Assembly: GCA_001661245.1 (NCBI GenBank)
Contig: KV454015.1
Location: 1,205,837-1,269,836, forward strand
Reading direction: 5' to 3'
DNA from: Pachysolen tannophilus NRRL Y-2460
Lineage: Eukaryota; Ascomycota; Pichiomycetes; Alaninales; Pachysolenaceae
Length of the DNA stretch: 64,000 bases
Part shown: positions 9,949 to 21,549 of the stretch, piece by piece
Numbering within the stretch: the stretch's first letter is position 1
Layout: the number at the start of each line of letters is the position of its first letter
The notes under the pieces: model-generated
Database searches by the model: none
What the model saw: the letters and a program-made list of their open reading frames with translations, nothing else
Told to the model about the DNA's origin: nothing
Made by a program: the position numbers and the translations under genes

Positions 9949-12033
9949 CTATTTTTTAACACCAATATCTTTTAATTGGAAAGTTCCTCTTAGAGGTGGA
10001 ACTAATAACTCGTAATCAGCAGTTTCAGAATGTAAATCAGCTGGTTTCTTTTCTACATGTAAAGTTACCACCAAAGAGTTTTGCTCAACAGGGTACAGTA
10101 CCACTCCTGCTTTCTTCCCCTTTTCAACGTTTTTTGGGGGAGGTTTTGTGGGTTTGGAAACGGGGCCGGGAATGATTTTTTCACCAACTTCATGAGAAGA
10201 ATTGATATAACGTGGATTATTTTTTATTGGAATCAAATCGCACCAGTTTCTTTTATTCAAAAAATGAGTATTGTCTCTGTGATTACCGTCAACGTCTTTG
10301 GTAAATAAAGGGATAATGTCTTCGTCAGTGTGTTTATCAAAATGATGGACCCTTGTTCTTTTATTCAATAGCTTCGCCATGGCATTTGGAGGCGGGGCAT
10401 TAACAATTGCTGAAGAGATGACATTAAAGATCAATCTAGGATCATCCTGTGGAGATTCCAATCTTTTTATTGATTCTTCTTTCTTATGTAAATGTGGCAT
10501 CTTGGTTTGAAATCGGCCAATACAACATAGGTGAACATCACCAGACAAGATTGTAATTCTGACCCCGTTTTGTGCTCCAAACCTAGTTAAATCTGCTACT
10601 AATTTGTTTCTTTCTTTCTTGTGATGTCTGGCACACCAATGATCATCCAAATCATCCAATACTTCCATCGACCCATCAAATTCATTGACTAAACCTTTAG
10701 CAATAATACCTTTACGTGCTAAATATTTAAAAGGAAACAATAAACTTGAATTTAATAAATATTCTAACCAGACAAGTCTAGGATAAGCGATTGGTATACC
10801 CAACAATACTAATAAATGTTTAATTTCACCACCACTTTTATCAAATTCTGTTTGTATTCGTTGAAATATTAATTCATAAGTGTTATCTTCAATAACTTTG
10901 TATTTACTCCTTTCCGTTCTACAGTCAAATCCAACAAAACCTATCTCTCTTCCTAACCTAACATAAACCGAATGTGAAGGCTTCTCTATAAAAGGTCCAT
11001 CAGAGTCACCTAATATCCAAGATGGTTCGTCCATAAAACTTTTTTCAGAAATACTAGTTTGATGTTGGAATAACATGTAGTATTTAAAAGCATATTCTCC
11101 TACACCTTTAAAGATTGGCTGATTCATTGCAGAATCCAGATACGATCCATATCCATCAATTATATCATGATCATCATATATGTTAATTGATGGGATTTGA
11201 GACATTGCTATGGGGAACATTTTTTGTTGAGTTCCACCTTTAGGTCCTGTCCAATATCCTTTACCAAACCATTTTAAATAATGATTAAGGTAAAATTTTT
11301 CAAAAGAATCCTTCATATTTTGAGTGAAAGGATCATTAGAATGTAGTTTCTTATGTGCTAGCCATTTACTAAATTCTATTGAAGTTTGTTTAACAGCATC
11401 AGCATAAATTTGATCTCCACCACCAATCATGACATGGTAAGGAACCAGATTATGGTTTCTCAATACATCCAACCATAAAGAACCTTTATAAATTGAAGGA
11501 TCTGCACCTAAAGAAAACCCATTACAAGAATGTGAAACAACATTCATTGTTTGTTGTGCACCTGGAATGAAAAATTGATGATCAGGTTTGAAAACACCAT
11601 TAATACTATATTTTACTCTTTGTTCATAAGCTTCTAAACCTAAAAAAATTTTGAATCGCCAAAATGTATAACCTTGCTCTTGAGCAAATTTAACTGTTTC
11701 AAAATGGCCCTTTCTAAGATTCCATTCATCTGTAACAATATCATCTTTCTTTGCAGGTCCAACAAAATACCTTACACTTGGGCTTTGAGTATAATCACTA
11801 TTTTCATCTTTTGTAACCAACATAAGTGATGCTCGATAATTATTTGAACCATTCTCCAAAGTACCCAATAATCTTAAAATTGGCCCACACCTAATATCTA
11901 ATTTTGGTTCTCCAATTGGTCTAGATACTGGACACTCATGAGGAAACTTGCTCGATTCCAAATCTTCAAGCCGATTGAGATAATTCTCAATCGGTATAGG
12001 ATCAAACCACGTTTCGTAAACTTCCAATGACAT
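9949..12033 (-). CDS. PhoD-like metallophosphatase domain protein
   Basis: A 694-residue protein of the PhoD-like phosphatase family found in many filamentous fungi and non-Saccharomyces yeasts; its substrate in fungi is not established. Metal-site signatures are in order: GGGDQIYAD at residues 204-212, YDDHD at 286-290 within NIYDDHDIIDGYGS, and SGDVH at 497-501. The metal ions would bind through the Asp, His and Asn side chains of these loops. There is no signal peptide, and no membrane segment stands out, so it is probably intracellular. The C-terminal 100 residues are basic and Pro-rich, then end in a beta-rich VTLHVEKK segment. The ATG at 12033 is preceded by a T-rich (plus-strand) tract. 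The neighbours give no functional hint. Confidence 0.8.
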   Translation of the reverse strand: MSLEVYETWFDPIPIENYLNRLEDLESSKFPHECPVSRPIGEPKLDIRCGPILRLLGTLENGSNNYRASLMLVTKDENSDYTQSPSVRYFVGPAKKDDIVTDEWNLRKGHFETVKFAQEQGYTFWRFKIFLGLEAYEQRVKYSINGVFKPDHQFFIPGAQQTMNVVSHSCNGFSLGADPSIYKGSLWLDVLRNHNLVPYHVMIGGGDQIYADAVKQTSIEFSKWLAHKKLHSNDPFTQNMKDSFEKFYLNHYLKWFGKGYWTGPKGGTQQKMFPIAMSQIPSINIYDDHDIIDGYGSYLDSAMNQPIFKGVGEYAFKYYMLFQHQTSISEKSFMDEPSWILGDSDGPFIEKPSHSVYVRLGREIGFVGFDCRTERSKYKVIEDNTYELIFQRIQTEFDKSGGEIKHLLVLLGIPIAYPRLVWLEYLLNSSLLFPFKYLARKGIIAKGLVNEFDGSMEVLDDLDDHWCARHHKKERNKLVADLTRFGAQNGVRITILSGDVHLCCIGRFQTKMPHLHKKEESIKRLESPQDDPRLIFNVISSAIVNAPPPNAMAKLLNKRTRVHHFDKHTDEDIIPLFTKDVDGNHRDNTHFLNKRNWCDLIPIKNNPRYINSSHEVGEKIIPGPVSKPTKPPPKNVEKGKKAGVVLYPVEQNSLVVTLHVEKKPADLHSETADYELLVPPLRGTFQLKDIGVKK

Positions 12034-12475
12034 TCAGATATTTTCTCTTTTTTTTTTTTTTTTTCCTTTCTAAAAGCTTTCTGAAATTTAATGAGCAACT
12101 TATCTACCACATTTTACTACCCTTTAAATAAAATTAAACTGTTATAAAGAAAATAGAGTATTTGCTGTCTTTCGAAAAGCGATTTGGCTTAATTTTTTCT
12201 GTTTTTTTTTTTGGTCTGTGTTTTTTATGTATCTTTTCGAGAGGGCTTATGAAACCATGTTTGATTGCTAAAAACATGGTTTTAATTGAAGTTCTTTATA
12301 AATTACTAGGAAATGATAGAATAATTAAAAGAAAGGTATACATGTATATAAGATTGATATTTCATCGATAGTGGTCATAAATAAATATATTAAATTAAGT
12401 GCATTAAGCAAAATAGAAAAAAAGTACAAAAAATTGAATATTATAATATATGTGGGTACAAAATTAGATTATGAT
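12034..12475. other. Intergenic between SRR1-like and PhoD-like genes
   Basis: Upstream of the PhoD-like gene and downstream of the SRR1-like gene, both on the minus strand. It is AT-rich. The open plus-strand frame at 12162-12371 starts at TTG, is hydrophobic by composition and resembles nothing known. No motif was identified. Confidence 0.4.
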
Positions 12476-13423
12476 TTATAAATACAACTTTCTTGTGTTG
12501 ATAGTTTTTTCAAGAAGTCTCTTTGTAGCATCCATTTCTTGCATCTTCATAGGCTTATCTAAGGTGTAGTCAATTCCCGCATTTTTGAATAGTTTTAAAC
12601 TTCTTTCGTCTTGTAAACTTGTAAAAGCGATTAGTCCAAGTGTTGATAATTCTTGAAATGATCTAATTTTTTCAGCCAATTGTAATCCAGTTATCAATGG
12701 CATTTCTATATCTAAAAAAATCAAATCATAATCGAAATTTGGATTTATCTTTAAATCTTTATTTGGTGTAATGATAGATACTGATTTGTTGTTTTTGTTG
12801 TTGTTGTTGTTTATATCTTCATTATTTTTATATTTAAATACTTTATTTAAAACTTCTTGTGGGTATATTGTCGAATGTAAGATGCAATTATTATTAAACA
12901 TTTTGTTTAAAATTTTTTTCAAAATCATTATATTTATTGGATTATCATCAACTATTAAAAATTTAAAAATTTTTGAATTAGATTGAACAAGTTCTGTTAT
13001 TGAACATGATTTAAATGAATCTCTAATAAATCTATCATTAAATGATTCTAATGGTGGAGGTGATTCAGGTAAATGTAAAACATAATTATCAATCAACGAG
13101 GTTCGAAAATAAGGTTTAACCAAATCACTTAATGATACTGGTGATACTGGTGAAACTAATGGTGTTGGATAATGTGATTTGTGTTCATTGCCAAATGTCT
13201 TTTCAATACGAGAATGATTATGATTATGGACCAGATCAGTTGCAGTGGAACAATGCAAAGTTGAAAATGCAAGTGACCCATCACATTCAGCGGTATCTTT
13301 TCTCTTTGGTGAAAACCTATGTTTTTTCAATTTCATGGCTTTAACAACAAGATTTTCTTTTAAATCCATAGGTGAAGCCAGTTCAATATTATTGACTTGT
13401 GCATGATCATGAAAAGTATCCAT
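12476..13423 (-). CDS. SRR1: Stand-alone response regulator (receiver domain), Srr1-like
   Basis: A 315-residue protein whose C-terminal half is a two-component receiver domain: FLIVDDNPINIMILKK (acidic pair, near residue 155), the phospho-acceptor Asp in DLIFLDIEMPLITG near 235, the conserved Thr in IAFTSL, and the Lys in TLDKPM near 290. No output domain follows, as in Candida albicans Srr1, a stress-response regulator acting downstream of a phosphorelay. An Asn-rich insert (DINNNNNKNNK) lies between alpha-helix 2 and the Asp-bearing strand and is not part of the fold. The first 150 residues are unstructured, His/Ser/Pro-rich, with VSPVSPVS repeats. Skn7 and Ssk1 are the other yeast receivers, but both carry extra domains absent here. 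Ortholog assignment is likely, not certain. Confidence 0.7.
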   Translation of the reverse strand: MDTFHDHAQVNNIELASPMDLKENLVVKAMKLKKHRFSPKRKDTAECDGSLAFSTLHCSTATDLVHNHNHSRIEKTFGNEHKSHYPTPLVSPVSPVSLSDLVKPYFRTSLIDNYVLHLPESPPPLESFNDRFIRDSFKSCSITELVQSNSKIFKFLIVDDNPINIMILKKILNKMFNNNCILHSTIYPQEVLNKVFKYKNNEDINNNNNKNNKSVSIITPNKDLKINPNFDYDLIFLDIEMPLITGLQLAEKIRSFQELSTLGLIAFTSLQDERSLKLFKNAGIDYTLDKPMKMQEMDATKRLLEKTINTRKLYL

Positions 13424-13729
13424 TGCTAAAGATACTTTAGCTAAGGATTATTATTTAATTATTAACAAAACAGAAATTAATTACACCGACAAAAAAAAAA
13501 TTAAAAAAAAAAAAAATTCAAACTATTCATTCATTTATACCTTTACAAGATAACAAACAACAACAGTATTATCACGAAACGGAGATTTCTTGCGAAATGA
13601 TAAAAATATTTATTTACTTTAAGATGCGAAATGTTTTATTTAAAAGCTAATTCACATAGGTAAAAAAAAAAAAAAAAAAAAGAAAAAGAAAAAAAACTCA
13701 AGAATATCTTGTTGCTATAATATTGACAT

Positions 13730-13831
13730 TTAAACTATTCTAGAATCGGCAGCATCTGTTGAATCTCCTGCATCTTTAACCATTTTTTCCTCATCAATCA
13801 CTCCGGAGAACTCTGGAACCGTCCCAGGTCT
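13730..13831 (-). other. Orphan open frame, possible terminal exon of an unrecognised small gene
   Basis: On the minus strand a 33-codon frame ends at TAA (13730-13732). Its codons are strongly purine-first (GAG, GTG, ATT, GAT, GAG, GAA and so on), unlike random AT-rich spacer, and it would encode an acidic tail containing PEFSGVIDEEKMVKD. It is preceded by a stop, then by possible acceptors AAG (ending 13830) and CTGCAG (ending 13847). A clean GTAAGT donor lies at 13949-13954, but splicing it to these acceptors does not give this frame. No known family was recognised. It could also be an antisense shadow of a plus-strand frame or a decayed gene. Confidence 0.25.
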
Positions 13832-14629
13832 TTATCTTTTCTGCAGGAATATGCAACATATTAGGGACACATTCAGAAAGATTGTCATAGCAACTTTAAC
13901 AATTTAGACGCACTTGCATAAATTTAAACAATAAGTCCACAAGTTTACTTACTATTTCCCCGCCTAAGCACATGAATTTTTTTTTTTTTTTGATTTTTGT
14001 CCCATAAATTTTTAAAAAGAGATAGATAGATACATAGATAGATTAAAAAAAGCGAAAAATTAGTTAGCAAAATAGGGTTTGGAGGGGATTGGATATTGAG
14101 GCAAAAATAAAAAAAATCAAATTCATTTCTCATTTATCATTTCAATTCAACTAAATTATTCTTATCAAAGAAATTAGTGGGTTTATTCATTAATTGAAAA
14201 GCAGATTGTGCAAAAAAAACAAGAAAAAAAAAAATTTCTTTTTAAGAATGTATATTGTATTGGGCGTAGGTTCTAGAAAAAAAATTTTTTTTTTTTTTTT
14301 TTCAAAATTATCAGCTAATTATGATAAAAAAAAATTTATAGATCGTACTTCTAAAGGAAAAAATCAAAATGAGATGAGACTCACTTACTTACCTACAGAT
14401 CGAATAAGTAAGTAAATAAATAAATAAATAAATAAATAATAAATTAAGCGAGTGAGAGGTATTTGAGATTTTTACTTGGTACAAAATAAATGTAACTAAA
14501 TTATTTATTTGGTGGTCAGATTTGGAATTTTTACCCGTAATTACCTGTTATAAGAAGGGCTCGGCCGGATGATCTTCTCCTTCTTTTTAGTTTTTCGCAA
14601 ATTTTTTGCAATTTTTCCCGTGTGCCAAG

Positions 14630-14653
14630 CGCGCCGGCTTTTGAGGGCGGCCG
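14630..14653 (+). promoter_or_regulatory. GC-rich composite element upstream of SOL3
   Basis: CGCGCCGG (14630-14637) is followed by AGGGCGGCCG (14644-14653), about 180-200 nt before the SOL3 ATG. The same two blocks in the same order occur upstream of PSD2 (reverse strand, 19633-19658). This is probably a regulatory site; the binding factor is unknown. Confidence 0.4.
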
Positions 14654-14830
14654 TTTGGGATTCTCCCGATCACCCTCGTTTCTTTTTGGGTGGAATTCAA
14701 GATGAGCCAAGCCAGCTAGCTGGAATGGAAATAGTAATAGTAATAGTAATAATCAAGTTATAAGATTGAAAGCTAGTTATTTAATTGAATTGATAATAAT
14801 AACAATAACAACAAAGTCATTGTGGAGAAG

Positions 14831-15589
14831 ATGTCTGTTAACGTTTTTTCATATGCTGATTCGCAAGATGTTGCAAATTCTGTTGCAAAATATATTATAA
14901 ATGTTCAAGATAAAGTTTTATCTAGTAATTCTTCTTCAACTTTCAAAATTGCTATATCTGGTGGTTCATTAGGTAAAGTATTGAAAAAAGGTTTAATTGA
15001 TAATACTACAAATTTTGATAAGATTCAATGGGAGAAATGGGAAGTTTTCTTTAGTGATGAAAGATTAGTTCCATTACATGATGAAGATTCAAATTATGGA
15101 TTATTTTATGAAATGGTTTTAAAAAATTTAGAATTGAAAAATGTTAAATTAGGCAGCGTACATACTATTAATGAAAATTTACTTAAAAAAGATGGATCAA
15201 CAGATTCTCAAATTGCTAATGAATATGCAAAAATTTTACCTCCATCAATTGATTTAATCTTATTAGGATGTGGTCCAGATGGTCATACTTGTTCTCTTTT
15301 CCCAAATCATCCATTATTAACAGAAAGATCAAAATTAATTGCAAATATTTCAAATTCACCTAAACCTCCTCCAAGAAGAATTACATTCACTTTCCCGGTT
15401 TTGGAACTGGCACATAATATTGCCTTTGTGGCAGAAGGTGCTGGTAAAGCACCTATTTTACAAAAAATTTTTTCTAAAGAAAAATCTGGTCTTCCATGTG
15501 AATTAGTCAATCAATTGAATGTTTCTGTTAATTGGTTTGTTAATGATGAAGCAATCAATGGAGTTTCTGTTAATGCTTCAAAATACTGA
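14831..15589 (+). CDS. SOL3: 6-phosphogluconolactonase
   Basis: Sol3/Sol4-type enzyme of the oxidative pentose phosphate pathway, hydrolysing 6-phosphogluconolactone in the cytosol. The model is 252 residues from the ATG at 14831. Family motifs are KIAISGGSLGKVL near residue 45, the catalytic-region FFSDERLVPL near 75, and LLGCGPDGHTCSLFPNH near 145 (glucosamine-6-phosphate isomerase/lactonase fold), then PPPRRITFTFPVLE and FVAEGAGKAPIL. The length fits yeast Sol3 (249). The CTG codon at 15407-15409 lies at a position that is Ala in animal lactonases. It is divergent from the SRR1-like gene and convergent with PSD2. The promoter carries the GC-rich composite element, so co-expression with PSD2 is possible but untested. 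Confidence 0.92.
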   Translation: MSVNVFSYADSQDVANSVAKYIINVQDKVLSSNSSSTFKIAISGGSLGKVLKKGLIDNTTNFDKIQWEKWEVFFSDERLVPLHDEDSNYGLFYEMVLKNLELKNVKLGSVHTINENLLKKDGSTDSQIANEYAKILPPSIDLILLGCGPDGHTCSLFPNHPLLTERSKLIANISNSPKPPPRRITFTFPVLELAHNIAFVAEGAGKAPILQKIFSKEKSGLPCELVNQLNVSVNWFVNDEAINGVSVNASKY

Positions 15590-15876
15590 GAAAGAAAAAA
15601 AAAAAAAAAAAAATGTTGAAGAAAGTACATTAGTAAATAAATGAGGTTTAACTCTAATGGAATTAATTTTTCATTTGAATATATATAATATATATTTTCT
15701 CTACAAAATAAATTCTGTTACGACTTTTGATCTCTTTATAAATATTTTAATTTAGAAAAATGCAAAATGAAAATGCAAAAAAGCAAAAAGCGAAAAGCGA
15801 AAAAAGCAAAAAGCGAAAAGCGAAAAAAGCAAAAAAAAAAAAAACAAAAATGATTGAATAAATATTAAAAATAACC
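15590..15876. other. Convergent spacer SOL3 / PSD2 with a minisatellite
   Basis: 3' ends of two converging genes. It contains an A-run after the SOL3 stop, ATATATAATATATAT near 15680, and a short A/GC tandem repeat at 15781-15834. Confidence 0.5.
15781..15834. repeat. Short tandem repeat, 23-bp unit, about 2.3 copies
   Basis: The unit is built from AAGC, AAAAAGCG, AAAAGCG and AAAA blocks and repeats perfectly at 15781, 15804 and 15827 (partial). It lies between the convergent SOL3 and PSD2 stops and continues into an A-rich tract. Confidence 0.75.
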
Positions 15877-18800
15877 TCATTTTTTCTGAATTACAGAACT
15901 TGTATCCGATGTATCGTCATCGTCGTCGTCTTCGACATCATCATCATCATCGTCATCATCATCTATTTCTTGAATCCCATCCAAAACATCTAAGCCTTTC
16001 AACAAAATTTCGTCTTCCTCATCAATTGATAAGTTAGAAGCCTCCCAACTTAATTCTTTCAAACTGATCTTATCAAAAATTTCACTCATATTACCATCAC
16101 CTCCAGTGAAAACTCTTTTTTGTTCTTCCTTTGGTGTAACTTCAGTAAAACGATTAGCTCCACCACCAGTGATTGTCCTGATGATCTTCAATTTTGACTC
16201 TTCTGGTTCTTCATTAAAATCAGTCAATTCTCTTTTGTATTCTTCAATTGAAGGATGATGTCCAATTGACATACCAACCCTAACCAAAGTTTCTATAGAT
16301 TCTTTTGAATTTTTAATCAAATCACTATCAAATTTAAATCTATTTTTCTCAAAAACTAACAAAATCGTAGAACCACCAAATTTGAAATATCCAACTTCAT
16401 CTCCTCTTTTAATCAGGTCACCTGCTTTAACTGTTAACCTAATAGACAGAACTAACATAGCACCTACCGGAATCATTATTACCGTACCAAATTGTTTAGT
16501 TTCGATTGGAATAATACAACGAATATTTTCCCCAAATACATCTAACTCTGATCTTACAGCCATTGGATTCACAGTAAAATATTCTCCTTCAATAAATTTT
16601 GGTTCACCAACTATCCCATCACAAGGAGAATGAAATCGATGATAATCTTGTGGAGCAAGTCTAAATATACCAATTGATCCATTTTCGAACTTATTTATAT
16701 TTGATGGTAAGTAACCTTGCCCGTTTTTATAAAATAATTTTTCAATAGTAAAACCTCTACCTTTTATCCATATTGTTTTTGCCAACAAAACGTCATCAAA
16801 GACTGTACAACGAGAATCAGCAGGTGAAGTCAAGATAAGAGGATCTGATGATTCCAATGGCCTAGCCCCCAGTTTTAATCTTCTGAAAAAAAATTCATTG
16901 AAAGTCTTATAATAGTCAATATCTGTATATAAGCAATCTGAAAGATCTAAACGATGAAATTGAATAAAGGATGCAATTTGAGAAGCTGATTGAACACTAT
17001 CAAATTTCAGTCCTTGTTTATATGATAAGTTTTTCAATAGTTTTTTCATTTTATTTTTTTCAATTGTCTTATCAAAAATACTTTTGTAAAAAATTCGAAT
17101 TCCTAATCTAACATATATGTTCATCTTTTCTTCCAAAATATAACCAGTGTTACGATCTTGAACTAGAATATTAGCTGAGTTTTTGCCAATGCCGTATTTA
17201 CCATAAGTGAGCTTTATTAGTGCTTTAGAGTACCATCTTTTTGTAGCAAACTTCTGCGAAGCATAAGAAGGTTTTAATAACTTATTGACAGTAGACCAAT
17301 CTTTGGATGCACATATAGCAACATGTGTGATAATATCCAAATCTTGTTTATCAGATAATCTTTTCTTGTTGCAAATAGGGCATCTTTTAATTTTTAAAAG
17401 GTATCCAACATTAGTGGCTGGATTTAAAGAAGAAGATGTACCATAATTTTCCTTTTCCTTACTTGATAAACCTTCCAAACATTCAACAACTTCATCTAAA
17501 GTTAAGGAATCGCCAATCCAAGGATTTTTATTATATTTGTAAAAAAAAGAGCATATCACATCTTCATTCAAACCTGAGCCGAGAGATTGTAGGAAACAAT
17601 CCAATTGTAAAATATCAAGTGAACCTAACTCTTCCTGATCATAATTAATTAATAAATTTTTCCAAAATTCTTTTCTTAATTTATCATAAGGTTCAAATCT
17701 TGCTCTAATTTTCAATATTGGATCATACGAATTTTCCTTTTTAGTCAATTTTTTTAAAGAATTATTTAATTCTAATGATAATTCAAAAGTTTTAAATTTT
17801 GTCTTATCCGATAATTGATTTATATTTTTATTTGGATTTTTACCAATCAATTTTTTCTTTCTCTTGACATTAATATCATGAGCAAAATCAACCAAAGATA
17901 TATTAGAACTTTCTTTATTTAAATAAGTTTCCAAACTTTGTTCGTCTAATAATAATGCTGCAGGTATTGATGTCATTGCCACTTTATCATGGAAAGAAAA
18001 ATGGTCTTTATCTAGAATATCAAATTTGATTTCATAATTTTTTTCAAAAGGTAAAACTTCAAATGCAAGTCTTTCATTAAAAATTGGTTGTAAAGTATGA
18101 GATCTCCAAGAAGTTCTAAATACTCTTCTACCGAATGAAACTATTACAAAAGGGTCCATATCAAAACCAGTTCTTGTAAAACTTTTAAAAGGAGGCAATG
18201 CTGAAGCAGAGATAATTTCCAAAAAGATAATACCTAAAACTTCTCTCTCTGTGGAAAATTCATAATCATGAACACTTTTTCTAGTTTTTTTCATTTTGAA
18301 TTTTGACCTTGAAGTAGAAGGTTTATCCACCAGGGAATAAACATTTGAAGTTGTTGCAGAGCCATAATCAGAAGTATAGTTATTATCAGTGTCAAATTCT
18401 GGAAATGTTGATAAGTGTTGTGCTGAGTCAAGATGTAACGAAGTTGGATGTTTCAAATGTGGAGATGAGATTATTGTCTGTGCAGTCGTTCTTGGTGACA
18501 AGAGAGGATTATTGGGGGATTTTGACAAAGCTTGTTGCTGTATGACGTTTTCATCATTTTGAGACGATATTAGTGATGGACTATGTATATTAAGAGAATC
18601 CAGTGGTGAATAATTATCAGTTGTATTTATTTCTATTTCTTTTTCTTCACTTTCAATTGATTCACTATCTGTCACGTAACCATCCTCATCAATAGCATCT
18701 AAATAAAAACCTTGTTCATCTGGAATTGCCAACTGCTTCAAATGACTAGTATGGATCATTGTAGATTCTAAATATGCATTCCATTGAGACATCAAACTTT

Positions 18801-19441
18801 TCTCTCCCAATTTATTATTTTCAATCATAGCACATTCAGCATTATTACCACCACTTATCATTTCACTTTGATTTTCATAATATTTTTTTTTTTCCTTCTT
18901 TTCAATTCAAATTTTATGCATACTGATCCAGTTACAAATCTCTTTTCTGCTTTTGAAGAATATAACCGGTACCATTCATAATCTTGATTTATAGGTAAAT
19001 CACTTAAATGTATGCGTAATTCTCCCAAGTATTCCAATTGTTGTTTTCTTTGTAAATCAGCAATCACCACCGTTAACAACGGAGAAATACCTTCTCTATA
19101 TAACTTAAGTTTAACTTTGGAATTCCAAAAAGATCGAGACCCATTTTTCTGTCTTGATAATTTCTTTTGTGATGGAGGTAATATCACATACCCTACTGGA
19201 TTTATACTTTCATTCAACTCCGGATGAACCAAATCTCGTGTCTTAAAATAAAAAATGAAAAATTATAAATAAATATATTTTTTTATTTATATATAGTTAG
19301 TATTTATTTCTCTCATCATCAATATTTAATACTTAATATTTAATTAACTCTTGTTACCAATCAATTACTCACTTCTCTAACAAAAACTTCCAAAATTAGG
19401 TCATAATTCCTTTTCTTCCTATTCAAAGATCTCAACTTCAT
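15877..19441 (-). CDS. PSD2: Phosphatidylserine decarboxylase 2, spliced, frame broken at an A11 run
   Basis: Psd2 decarboxylates phosphatidylserine to phosphatidylethanolamine in Golgi/endosomal membranes. Exon 1 is 19373-19441 (23 codons, ATG at 19441); exon 2 starts at 19241. Together they form an N-terminal C2 domain (DLILEVFVRETRDL to VTGSVCIKFELK). At 18883-18893 an A11 run (T on the plus strand) puts the rest one base out of frame: as read, the first part stops at 18858, while a 994-residue frame with its own ATG at 18861 continues. One extra A would fuse them to about 1145 residues; yeast Psd2 is 1138. The second part has another C2 domain (near residues 205-310), an EF-hand-like region, CPICNKK...HVAIC (zinc-finger-like), and the decarboxylase domain with the self-cleaving GGST motif near residue 829, whose Ser becomes the pyruvoyl group. 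The C-terminus is an Asp-rich tail. It may be a sequencing indel, an allele, or real frameshifting. Confidence 0.85.
18883..18893 (-). other. A11 homopolymer at the PSD2 frame break
   Basis: Upstream frame ends KRRKKK and then stops about 11 codons later; the downstream frame is open from a TGA just 5' of the run. A run of 12 A would give one continuous frame through KKKKYYENQSEM into the 994-residue part. No GT-AG pair with a branch site explains the switch. Confidence 0.7.
19242..19372 (-). other. Intron of PSD2
   Basis: 131-nt phase-0 intron with donor GTGAGT, perfect branch site TACTAAC and acceptor TTTTAAG. Splicing joins RNYDLILEVFVRE to TRDLVHPELN, rebuilding the first strands of the N-terminal C2 domain. 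Confidence 0.85.
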
Positions 19442-21404
<1,963 letters not shown>

Positions 21405-21549
21405 AGATTTTTAAGAATAATACGCTATTTGATATACATACTTTATTTTTTGAACACTTTTATTATGAACTAGAAAGAAAAAAAAAAAGAAAAAAATTTT
21501 TTTTTTTCTCCTCTTCTTCTTCTTCTTCAAGAAAATCTACATAATTCTA

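Larger units (their letters stand above)
13424..14830. promoter_or_regulatory. 1.4-kb intergenic region, SRR1-like / SOL3 (divergent)
   Basis: Shared upstream region of two diverging genes. It holds a coding-looking minus-strand frame at 13730-13831 (listed separately), tetranucleotide runs GATA/TAGA near 14020-14043 and AAAT near 14412-14440, many homopolymer tracts, and a compact GC-rich island at 14567-14670 that contrasts with the AT-rich surroundings. No complete gene was recognised. Confidence 0.5.

Noticed and set aside
13741-13925. Plus-strand frame opposite the orphan minus-strand frame
   Set aside because: Its codons lack purine-first bias while the minus strand has it; treated as the shadow.
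14567-14763. Small plus-strand protein gene over the GC-rich island upstream of SOL3
   Set aside because: Frame ends in a VIVIVIIKL run coded by a TAGTAA repeat, with no homology; the island fits a promoter element better.
18840-18930. An intron (donor GTATGC near 18925) to explain the PSD2 frame change
   Set aside because: It would remove the last conserved C2 strand (TGSVCIKFEL), and no branch site or convincing acceptor follows within range; the A11 run explains the shift more simply.
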